33,363 nucleotides of DNA from JAHEJB01 sp041748175 (lineage in GTDB: Bacteria; Bacteroidota; Rhodothermia; Rhodothermales; Rubricoccaceae), in the NCBI GenBank assembly GCA_041748175.1, contig JBGTDU010000132.1, positions 1 to 33,363 of the forward strand. Reading direction: 5' to 3'. A program made the position numbers and the translations under genes. Below, piece after piece: positions 14,714 through 21,772 of the stretch (its first letter is position 1; the number at the start of each line of letters is the position of its first letter). Below the pieces are notes generated by a model that did no database searches, was not told the origin of the DNA, and saw nothing but the letters and a program-made list of their open reading frames with translations.

Positions 14714-14741
14714 GCGGGAGCCGGACTTCTCCGAGTTTGAC
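14714..14741 (+). pseudogene. 28-bp partial copy of the crotonase gene 3' end
   Basis: This short intergenic stretch matches 9195-9222 at 25 of 28 positions, including 18 identical bases in a row. It would encode REPDFSEFD, against REPDFSQFD at the C-terminus of the crotonase. Sequence similarity stops on both sides. It looks like a leftover of a duplicated or split crotonase 3' end, in the 50-bp space between the kinase and DUF922 genes. Confidence 0.45.
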
Positions 14742-14748
14742 CGAGCTT

Positions 14749-15354
14749 CTATCGCGCCGTCCGTAGCGGCCACACGGCGCCCTGCGTTGTCCCATGATCG
14801 GTTCGGGCGTCATAAGCGAGGTGTCTGCGGAGATACGTATCGCGAATGCGCGTTGTTATTGCCCGGGCTTCATCGTCGATTGTAGAACAGGAAGGGGTGC
14901 GGAGCGAACGAAGCGCACGATGGATCATATCTGCTTCTTCGAGGGCGAACTGCTTGTGGCCGTTCTCGTGGATCTGAAGCGCGCGATCGAAGGAGCGCCA
15001 TTTTCTCTCGACGTCGTAGGTCGTTCCACTCGGAGGCTGCCAGCGCGGGAGTGTTGTCAGGACACGCAACTCGACTTCAACATCGGTCAGATTGCAGCTT
15101 GTTGATGTCGTCAAGGTCCGAAACGTGTAGCGCACCTCCGTGGAAGTCAGGCCAAAGTAGCGCGTGCCCTCCGATAGCGGCGCTCCCCGAAGCATTGCCC
15201 GCAGTAGGTCGCTCTCACTTCGTCCCTCAATGTCATAGTACTGAACTCTGTCGTCAAGCCGAACAGCACCCGTACCTCGCGCCGTTGTTTGCGCCAGGGC
15301 ACCGGCTACATCGAGAAATGGCGAAAGCAGGATGAGTAACGATACTATGCGCAC
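14749..15354 (-). CDS. DUF922-like secreted HExxH protein, putative zinc protease
   Basis: The 201-residue product has a signal peptide (MRIVSLLILLSPFLDVAGALAQ). Its domain resembles DUF922, a family described as predicted secreted Zn-dependent proteases. It has VQYYDIEGRSESDLLRAM near residue 40, a TSCNLTDVEVELRVLTTLPRW block (about 84-105), and the metal-binding signature HENGH at 129-133 in IHENGHKQFA. Two cysteines (Cys87 and Cys155) could form a disulfide. Catalytic activity has not, to my knowledge, been firmly shown for the family, so protease is a prediction. It lies 60 bp downstream of metH on the same strand and may be read through from it, but no functional link is evident. Confidence 0.8.
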   Translation of the reverse strand: MRIVSLLILLSPFLDVAGALAQTTARGTGAVRLDDRVQYYDIEGRSESDLLRAMLRGAPLSEGTRYFGLTSTEVRYTFRTLTTSTSCNLTDVEVELRVLTTLPRWQPPSGTTYDVERKWRSFDRALQIHENGHKQFALEEADMIHRALRSLRTPSCSTIDDEARAITTRIRDTYLRRHLAYDARTDHGTTQGAVWPLRTAR

Positions 15355-15414
15355 GAGGCGATTTCCGATGTGATTCGGCGGCGTTATCGGCGGCCCTCGC
15401 GCTCAACTCAAACG

Positions 15415-18400
15415 CTAGCGCCCGATGGCTACGGGCCTTTCCACATCGTAGGCCAGATTCGGTGCAAGCCAGCGCTGGATTTCCTCAATCGCTGCACCTT
15501 TTCGGATCGCATAGTCCGCAATCTGGTCTTTACCAAGGACACCCACATTGAAATACGAGGCCTCCGGATGCGCGAAATAGAAACCGCAAACCGATGCCGC
15601 CGGTGTCATGGCCAGATGCTCGGTTAGCGCAACGCCCGTGTTCACCTCCGCGTCGATCAGCTTGAAGAGGGTTCGTTTCTCCGTGTGATCGGGTTGAGCG
15701 GGGTAGCCCGGTGCCGGGCGAATGCCACGATAGCGCTCTCGAACGAGATCTTCGCTCGACAACCGCTCATCGGGCGCATAGCCCCACAGTTTGGTCCGAA
15801 TCCGAGCGTGGAGCCATTCAGCAAACGCCTCTGCCAAGCGGTCGGCCAAGCTCTGTGCGAGGATGGCATTGTAATCGTCGTGATCGGCTCGGTAGTGCTC
15901 CGCGAGTGCCTCCACGCCATGAATTGACACGGCGAATGCTCCGACATAGTCGTGGCGTCCGCTCGTGGCTGGGGCGACATAGTCGGCGAGCGCCCTGTTG
16001 GGCTTGCCTGCCGTTTTCTTTGTCTGCTGTCGGAGTGTGTGAAGCGTCGAGGCTATTTCGATTCGTGATTCGTCATGGAATATGTGGATGTCTTCTCCTT
16101 CGGAGGCTGCCGGGAAAAGCCCCGCCGCCCCACGCGGCCTGAACGCTCCGGAAATCTCCAGTTCATCCAGGAGTGCGTTTGCATCGTGGTGCAGCGATCT
16201 CGCCTGTTCTCCCACATTGGCGTCGTCCAGAATCTGGGGATACTTGCCCTTCATTTCCCAGGCGATGAAGAACGGGCCCCAATCGATGAAGGATCGGAGA
16301 TCGGTTATTGAAACCTGATCAAAAGTCGCTGGGCCAAGTTGGGTCGGAATTGAAATTGGCGCGGTCTCCCAGTCAATGGCGACAGCGTTCGATTGCGCGT
16401 CTTCCAGAGAGAGAAGCTCGTGGGATCCATTTCGGGAGGCGTATCGCATCCTCACTTCTTCGTATTCCCGTTCTATGGATGCCATGAAGGATGCACGGTG
16501 CTCGTCGGAGATGATCGCGCCAACCGTCGAAACACTCCGGCTCGCGTCGAGCACGTGGACGGTCGGACCGGTGTAACGCGGTGCCACCTTTACCGCCGTA
16601 TGCAGCTTCGAGGTCGTGGCCCCGCCGATGAGAAGCGGCTTGTGCATGTGCCGTCGCTCAAGCTCACTCGCAACGAACACCATTTCATCCAACGATGGTG
16701 TGATGAGCCCCGAAAGGCCGATCACGTCCACATCGTGTTCCAGCGCCGCGTCCAGAATCCTGTCCGCCGGGACCATCACGCCCAGATCGATGACATCGTA
16801 ATTGTTGCACCCCAAGACCACGCCGACGATGTTCTTGCCGATGTCATGAACGTCACCTTTAACTGTTGCGAGGAGAACCTTTGGTCTCGCCCACACTTCC
16901 CCGCCATGCTCCGCTTGCTCCCGCTCGATAAAAGGGGTCAGGTGTGCTACCGATTTCTTCATGACTCGGGCACTCTTCACGACCTGTGGCAGGAACATCT
17001 TGCCGCTCCCAAACAGGTCTCCGACGACATTCATCCCGTCCATCAACGGCCCCTCTATTACATCCAGAGGCCGCTTTGAGGCCAGTCTTGCCTCCTCCGT
17101 GTCTTCCTCGATGTAGTCCACGATGCCCTTTACCAGTGCATGCTTCAGGCGTTCTGCAACCGTGGTTTCACGCCACGCCTCCTTTTCCACTACTCCGGTG
17201 CTTTCCTGCTCCCGCGCCTGCTCAGCAAACGTCACAAGTCGCTCCGTTGCGTCCGGTCGGCGGTCGAACAAGACATCCTCTACCAAATTCAGGAGAACCG
17301 GTTCGACTTCGTCATAGACAGCAAGCTGCCCCGCATTGACAATGCCCATATCCATCCCAGCCCGCACAGCATGGAAGAGAAAAGCCGCGTGCATCGCCTC
17401 TCGCACCGTTTCGTTGCCTCGGAAGGAGAACGAGAGGTTCGAAACGCCGCCGGAGATTTTGGCGTCGGGCAGGTTCGCCTTAATCCAACGGACCGCTTCT
17501 ATGTAGTCGATAGCATAGCGATTGTGTTCGGGGATACCCGTTGCAATCGCAAAGATATTGGGGTCGAAAATGATGTCTTGTGGGGGGAAGCCAAGCTCGT
17601 CCACTAAAATTCGATAAGCCCGTTGGCAAACGCTTGTGCGGCGTTCAACCGAATCGGCCTGACCTTCTTCGTCGAACGCCATCACAATCACGGCGGCGCC
17701 ATAGTCCCGAGCGGTCTCCGCTTGCTTTCGGAAGATATCTTCACCCTCCTTGAGCGAAATCGAATTGACGATCGGCTTGCCAGGAAGGCATTTCAAGCCC
17801 GCTTCGATGACATCCCACTTTGACGAGTCGACGACAACCGGAACGCGCGCGATATCCGGCTCGCTCATGGCGAGCAGGAGGAACCGTTCCATGGCGGCCT
17901 CGGAATCAAGCAGGCCTTCGTCCATATTCACATCTACAGCCTGAGCGCCATTCTCAACCTGTTGGCGAGCGACCGACAGCCCTTCTTCGTAGTCGTTTTC
18001 CTTAATGAGGCGGGCGAAGCGTTTCGACCCCGTCACATTCGTCCGCTCACCAATGTTGACGAAGTTCAGGTCGCTTCGGAAAACGAGCGGTTCAAGGCCG
18101 GCGAGGCGAGTCCGATGGTCGGGCTTAGGTGAAATGCGTGGCGCAGTGCCATCCAGCGCTTCGGTCAAAGCCTTTGTGTGTTCGGGCGTGCTCCCGCAAC
18201 AGGTCCCGACAATATTCAGCAGCCCGTCGTGGGCATACTCAGCAAGGACGGTCGCCATGTGCTCCGCACTTTCGTCGTAGCCGCCCATCTCGTTGGGAAG
18301 TCCCGCATTCGGATACAAGCTGGTTGGAACCGGCGCGATGCGGCTCAATTCCTGAATAAAAGGTCGCATTTGCTCGGTGCCCAGCGCGCAGTTCAAGCCG

Positions 18401-19128
18401 AAGGACAACAGCTCGGGAGCATGAGCCAGCGACGTCCAGAACGCTTCGACCGTCTGCCCAACGAGCGTGCGCCCGCTTTGATCGACGATTGTGCCCGAGA
18501 TCATCACTGGGAGCACCTTGCCCGTCTGGCGGAAGAACCGCCGCAGCGCCGCAACGGCCGCCTTGGCGTTTAAGGTGTCGAAGATGGTCTCAACGAGCAA
18601 GATGTCTGCTCCGCCATCTACCAGCCCTCGGATCTGCTCAGCGTACGCATCACGAACTGCGTCGAATGTGACGCCGCGAAAGCCTGGATCCTCGACATCC
18701 GGTGATAGCGACAACGTCTTGTTCATCGGCCCAATCGCCCCGACGACGAAGCGAGGCTTGCCAGGTGCTTTTGCGTTTGCTTCGTCCGCTGCTTGTCGAG
18801 CGAGTTGCGCGCTTGCCACGTTCATTTCGTAGGCCGCGGCCTCCATCCCGTAATCCGCCTGCGACACCGCCTGCGCGTTAAACGTATTGGTGGAAACGAG
18901 GTCTGCCCCGGCATCCAGATAGGCCCGATGAATGCCGAGGATCGCATCCGGCTGCGTTAGACTCAGCAGGTCGTTGTTTCCCATCAAAGGGCTTTCCCAA
19001 TCAGCAAACCGATCTCCCCGAAAATCCACCTCGGCGAATCCGAACCGCTGGATCATGGTCCCCATCGCACCGTCAAGAATGAGGATGCGGTCGGAGAGAA
19101 GTGACTGGAGCTCAATCAAACGCGACAT
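15415..19128 (-). CDS. metH: cobalamin-dependent methionine synthase MetH
   Basis: MetH transfers a methyl group from 5-methyltetrahydrofolate to homocysteine by way of methylcobalamin. The 1237-residue product is a full four-module enzyme in one chain. It has the homocysteine/zinc barrel (1-330) with ligands Cys247, Cys310 and Cys311, and the pterin-binding barrel (about 350-630). The cobalamin cap and Rossmann module (about 650-890) has GDVHDIGKNIVG, where His761 is the lower cobalt ligand. The SAM-binding activation domain (about 920-1237) has RGIRPAPGYP. No residue known to be essential is missing. It starts 67 bp after the iron-sulfur gene on the same strand. I see no cobalamin or SAM riboswitch in that short space, so regulation, if any, must act further upstream. 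Confidence 0.98.
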   Translation of the reverse strand: MSRLIELQSLLSDRILILDGAMGTMIQRFGFAEVDFRGDRFADWESPLMGNNDLLSLTQPDAILGIHRAYLDAGADLVSTNTFNAQAVSQADYGMEAAAYEMNVASAQLARQAADEANAKAPGKPRFVVGAIGPMNKTLSLSPDVEDPGFRGVTFDAVRDAYAEQIRGLVDGGADILLVETIFDTLNAKAAVAALRRFFRQTGKVLPVMISGTIVDQSGRTLVGQTVEAFWTSLAHAPELLSFGLNCALGTEQMRPFIQELSRIAPVPTSLYPNAGLPNEMGGYDESAEHMATVLAEYAHDGLLNIVGTCCGSTPEHTKALTEALDGTAPRISPKPDHRTRLAGLEPLVFRSDLNFVNIGERTNVTGSKRFARLIKENDYEEGLSVARQQVENGAQAVDVNMDEGLLDSEAAMERFLLLAMSEPDIARVPVVVDSSKWDVIEAGLKCLPGKPIVNSISLKEGEDIFRKQAETARDYGAAVIVMAFDEEGQADSVERRTSVCQRAYRILVDELGFPPQDIIFDPNIFAIATGIPEHNRYAIDYIEAVRWIKANLPDAKISGGVSNLSFSFRGNETVREAMHAAFLFHAVRAGMDMGIVNAGQLAVYDEVEPVLLNLVEDVLFDRRPDATERLVTFAEQAREQESTGVVEKEAWRETTVAERLKHALVKGIVDYIEEDTEEARLASKRPLDVIEGPLMDGMNVVGDLFGSGKMFLPQVVKSARVMKKSVAHLTPFIEREQAEHGGEVWARPKVLLATVKGDVHDIGKNIVGVVLGCNNYDVIDLGVMVPADRILDAALEHDVDVIGLSGLITPSLDEMVFVASELERRHMHKPLLIGGATTSKLHTAVKVAPRYTGPTVHVLDASRSVSTVGAIISDEHRASFMASIEREYEEVRMRYASRNGSHELLSLEDAQSNAVAIDWETAPISIPTQLGPATFDQVSITDLRSFIDWGPFFIAWEMKGKYPQILDDANVGEQARSLHHDANALLDELEISGAFRPRGAAGLFPAASEGEDIHIFHDESRIEIASTLHTLRQQTKKTAGKPNRALADYVAPATSGRHDYVGAFAVSIHGVEALAEHYRADHDDYNAILAQSLADRLAEAFAEWLHARIRTKLWGYAPDERLSSEDLVRERYRGIRPAPGYPAQPDHTEKRTLFKLIDAEVNTGVALTEHLAMTPAASVCGFYFAHPEASYFNVGVLGKDQIADYAIRKGAAIEEIQRWLAPNLAYDVERPVAIGR

Positions 19129-19195
19129 TCGGACTCGAAAGGTTGGTGGCGGTCAACGTAACCGACCGATAACGGTTCGGGTCTGCTCTAACAAA

Positions 19196-19843
19196 TCACC
19201 CCGCCGAAACGAACCCTACCTCCCTGTGCGTTCCGTCGCAAAAAGGTTTGTTGGACGAGTGCCCACATCGGCACAGCGCACACTTTTGGGTTGTGGAGGT
19301 TGAGCCATCCGCCGCCGTGATCGAGACCGGACCGCGGAACAGCAACGGGCCGTTGCCGGAAGGAACAACCGTAAGCACCCTCGAATCGCCCGATGGCTCG
19401 GTGGCACTGATGGTACCGAGCGAGGCCGCATCGGAGAAGTTGTCGATATGGCTGTTGTCGCAGAACGGTTTGTTCTTCGAGAGCCCACAGCGGCACAGGG
19501 CGACGCGCGTGTCGGTCAGAATAACTTCGCCATCCTGGGTTTCAATCCGGATATCACCACGAACGAAGAGCGGCCCGTCTGGCTGAATCGCGATGGTGTT
19601 CACGGCGTCGGGCGTTTCTTCCGAGCCGCCATCGTTGCGACTGAAATGCAACGCACCAGACGGGCATCGCATGACAACGTCGGCTGTCGCGCTCGCCTCG
19701 GCCTGGGAGGGGTCAACCCACGGCTGTCGTTTCGGATCAAACACTTTAGGAGCGCCTTGAACACATTCTCCGGCATGGATGCACCGCTTGACGTCGTACT
19801 GGACGTCAATATTCGCGGACGGATAGGCGTGGAGATCGGACAT
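19196..19843 (-). CDS. iron-sulfur protein with Fer4_19 domain and two CDGSH domains
   Basis: The 215-residue product carries three predicted cluster sites. The N-terminal part (about 12-68) matches the divergent 4Fe-4S mono-cluster type (Fer4_19), with CIHAGEC (Cys21, Cys27), VFDP, PWVDP and CPSGAL (Cys60). Two CDGSH-type 2Fe-2S domains follow. The first has C117-x-C119, C128 and H132, but reads CDNSH instead of CDGSH. The second has C191-x-C193, C202 and H206 and reads CDGTH. There is no signal peptide or membrane segment, so the protein is cytoplasmic, unlike mammalian mitoNEET, which is membrane-anchored. Electron transfer or iron/redox sensing is likely, but the partners are unknown. It lies directly upstream of metH on the same strand, which might hint at a role in keeping MetH cobalamin reduced. 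That is speculation. Confidence 0.9.
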   Translation of the reverse strand: MSDLHAYPSANIDVQYDVKRCIHAGECVQGAPKVFDPKRQPWVDPSQAEASATADVVMRCPSGALHFSRNDGGSEETPDAVNTIAIQPDGPLFVRGDIRIETQDGEVILTDTRVALCRCGLSKNKPFCDNSHIDNFSDAASLGTISATEPSGDSRVLTVVPSGNGPLLFRGPVSITAADGSTSTTQKCALCRCGHSSNKPFCDGTHREVGFVSAG

Positions 19844-19941
19844 TTCGACGAACGGTGGTTAGGTGATAGCGCCGACGTGAATATCGCAAAGTTTCAGCCA
19901 TCCGCTTCACGGACCGGGCGGCCGGTTGAAGAACGAGATCC

Positions 19942-20598
19942 TCAAAAGCCGATGCCAAGCGCACTCAAGAGCCGCCCACCGTGGACCGTAATTGAGGGAA
20001 CCACGACCCAGTCCGTCTCGAGGAACGCGTCGGTTGGGCTATAGAAAATGCCCAATTCGGGGCTGAAGCCAAGATCAGGCTCCCCGAGTCGAACGCCGGC
20101 GAACGCTCCGATTGCCGGGCTCGGCGTAGGATCGTCATTTCCAAGGGCAAGGACATGCTGCGCACGAATACCTCCATACGGCGTCATCGTGGCGCTCTGC
20201 GGCCATGACCCGACAAGCGTAGCCTCGAAATGCGCGTGGCTTCCGAGGCCTAAAAGCCCACCTCCAACAATGATCGCCGTGGCAATCCGTCGGGGGCCAC
20301 CGGGCGTGAGCCTGCGTTTGTAGGTTGCGACGATTCCGCTGCTTCCGGCGAGACGAATTCCCGCGTCGGAGCGCTCGTCGAGACCAAATCTAGCCTCGCT
20401 GTCGAACGAAAAACTGGTCGTCCGCTCTTGCGGATCACCCGGATCGGCGTTGATCTTTGGTTGCCCGATGGCGACCTGTGCAACGGTGCTCGGAACCACG
20501 GTACGAATTGGCGCGGTTTCCGCCGTTGTGCCGACGGCATAGGGAATGCAGCCACTCGCGGCGGCGACTGCCAGGAGAAAAAGATGGGGTACGCGCAT
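19942..20598 (-). CDS. predicted outer-membrane lipoprotein, beta-rich
   Basis: The 218-residue product has a lipoprotein signal (MRVPHLFLLAVAAASGC, lipobox AASGC). The mature part has alternating amphipathic segments such as FSFDSEARFGLDERSDAGIRL, ATYKRRLTPGGP, IATAIIVGGGLLGLG and HFEATLVGSWPQ, and it ends in Phe. This resembles small outer-membrane beta-barrels of about eight strands annotated only as hypothetical in Bacteroidota. No domain is recognised. It is divergent from the secreted protein at 20708, sharing a 109-bp upstream region. Confidence 0.65.
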   Translation of the reverse strand: MRVPHLFLLAVAAASGCIPYAVGTTAETAPIRTVVPSTVAQVAIGQPKINADPGDPQERTTSFSFDSEARFGLDERSDAGIRLAGSSGIVATYKRRLTPGGPRRIATAIIVGGGLLGLGSHAHFEATLVGSWPQSATMTPYGGIRAQHVLALGNDDPTPSPAIGAFAGVRLGEPDLGFSPELGIFYSPTDAFLETDWVVVPSITVHGGRLLSALGIGF

Positions 20599-20707
20599 CG
20601 GGCGGGGGAACGACGAGGTTTGAACTTACGACTACAGCCCTCCCTTCGGGCGGTCGGGGGAAGGGCCGTTGCCTACATTCGTGCATCAAAAATCATCCGA
20701 CATCTCC

Positions 20708-21523
20708 ATGCGCCCATCTGTCCTCGCACTTTTCCTTATCCCAACGTTGGCCATCGCACAGCCTGATGGGGGTGAAACCCGCGTCGCCGACGCCTTCGGT
20801 CGGTTTGTTTCGTCGGCGCACCGTGATGGCGTTTCCGCGACGGCAAATTTCATTGCGTGCCCGATTGAAACGGGCGGAGAACGACCTGTCGCCGGGATCT
20901 GCGACATGGCGCTCGCGGCGCATCGAGTTCGCGTTGAGCGCCTGACCGCATTGGCCGCGGTCCTCTTTCCTTCGGAACCAACGGCCCTCAATCCTCACTA
21001 CAATGTGGAGGAGGAGGGCGATGGACGCTTCCACCTCCTGCTCTTCGCCGACATTGCTTCTGCCGACTACGTCCTCGCCGCATTCATGGATGTCGACGGC
21101 ACGTTCCTGCTTACCAACCTGGATACCGAGGGCGGACCAGAGCAAACACCCCCGCCCCCGAGCGTGGTTCAGGCGCTCGAAGCGTTGCTGGTTGCAGCGT
21201 CGAGTGATTCTACAACCGTCGAGAGATTCGCGCAGAATATTGTGGCGCGCACCGACGACCCCGAACGCGAATGGAACGCGCCTGCAGATCCGTCTCGCCC
21301 AAACGAGCGCGAATTTGTCGAGAGCGCACTCGCCTCGATTCGGATTTTGATGGAAGGAAGCCATGGCGATTTTGAGATAGACGGATACGAAATCGAAGAG
21401 GAGTCGGAGGGCGAATGGCACGTGCTGCATGTCCGATTCGACACGCACGACATCGACGTACGGCGATCGTTCGCCTTCCTACCTGTAGGCAATTCGCTGC
21501 TGCTCGGAGATATCGACGGCTAG
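20708..21523 (+). CDS. secreted protein of unknown function with two similar halves
   Basis: The 271-residue product has a signal peptide (MRPSVLALFLIPTLAIAQ). The mature chain is acidic and appears to be an internal duplication. Each half starts with a helical FxxFV-type region and carries an acidic strand (YNVEEEGDGRFHLLLF and YEIEEESEGEWHVLHVRF). Each half closes with a strand pair ending FLLTNLDT or LLLGDIDG. The pattern recalls cystatin-like or NTF2-like folds, but I cannot assign a family. The ATG at 20708 gives a clean signal peptide, while a TTG at 20669 would precede it with a polar extension. It lies 249 bp before the TonB receptor on the same strand. Confidence 0.7.
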   Translation: MRPSVLALFLIPTLAIAQPDGGETRVADAFGRFVSSAHRDGVSATANFIACPIETGGERPVAGICDMALAAHRVRVERLTALAAVLFPSEPTALNPHYNVEEEGDGRFHLLLFADIASADYVLAAFMDVDGTFLLTNLDTEGGPEQTPPPPSVVQALEALLVAASSDSTTVERFAQNIVARTDDPEREWNAPADPSRPNEREFVESALASIRILMEGSHGDFEIDGYEIEEESEGEWHVLHVRFDTHDIDVRRSFAFLPVGNSLLLGDIDG

Positions 21524-21772
21524 TTCTCCAACTGGCCGACGTTTCTTCAAGGGAACAGACACCAAATCTTGACACGATTAGCGGATCGTGCTCGCAACAC
21601 GCTAATATTTTCGCACGTTGGACGATTCGTCGGACACGAGCGCCCGCATCCATGCGTTCGTGGTTTTCAGGGTGCATTTCGAGGTTCTAACACGGTGCGA
21701 AATTTCCGCCTCGCCTTCGATCTGCTTGCCACCGGCATCCAGCGTCCTACGACTATTTTGATCGCTTCCACC

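Noticed and set aside
19129..19195. Cobalamin or SAM riboswitch before metH
   Set aside because: The spacer is only 67 bp and has no conserved B12-box or long pairing. Only a weak 5-bp stem is seen.
21570..21614. TTGACA and TAATAT boxes upstream of the TonB receptor
   Set aside because: The spacing between the boxes is about 28 bp, far from the 17 bp of a sigma-70 promoter, and Bacteroidota use a different consensus.
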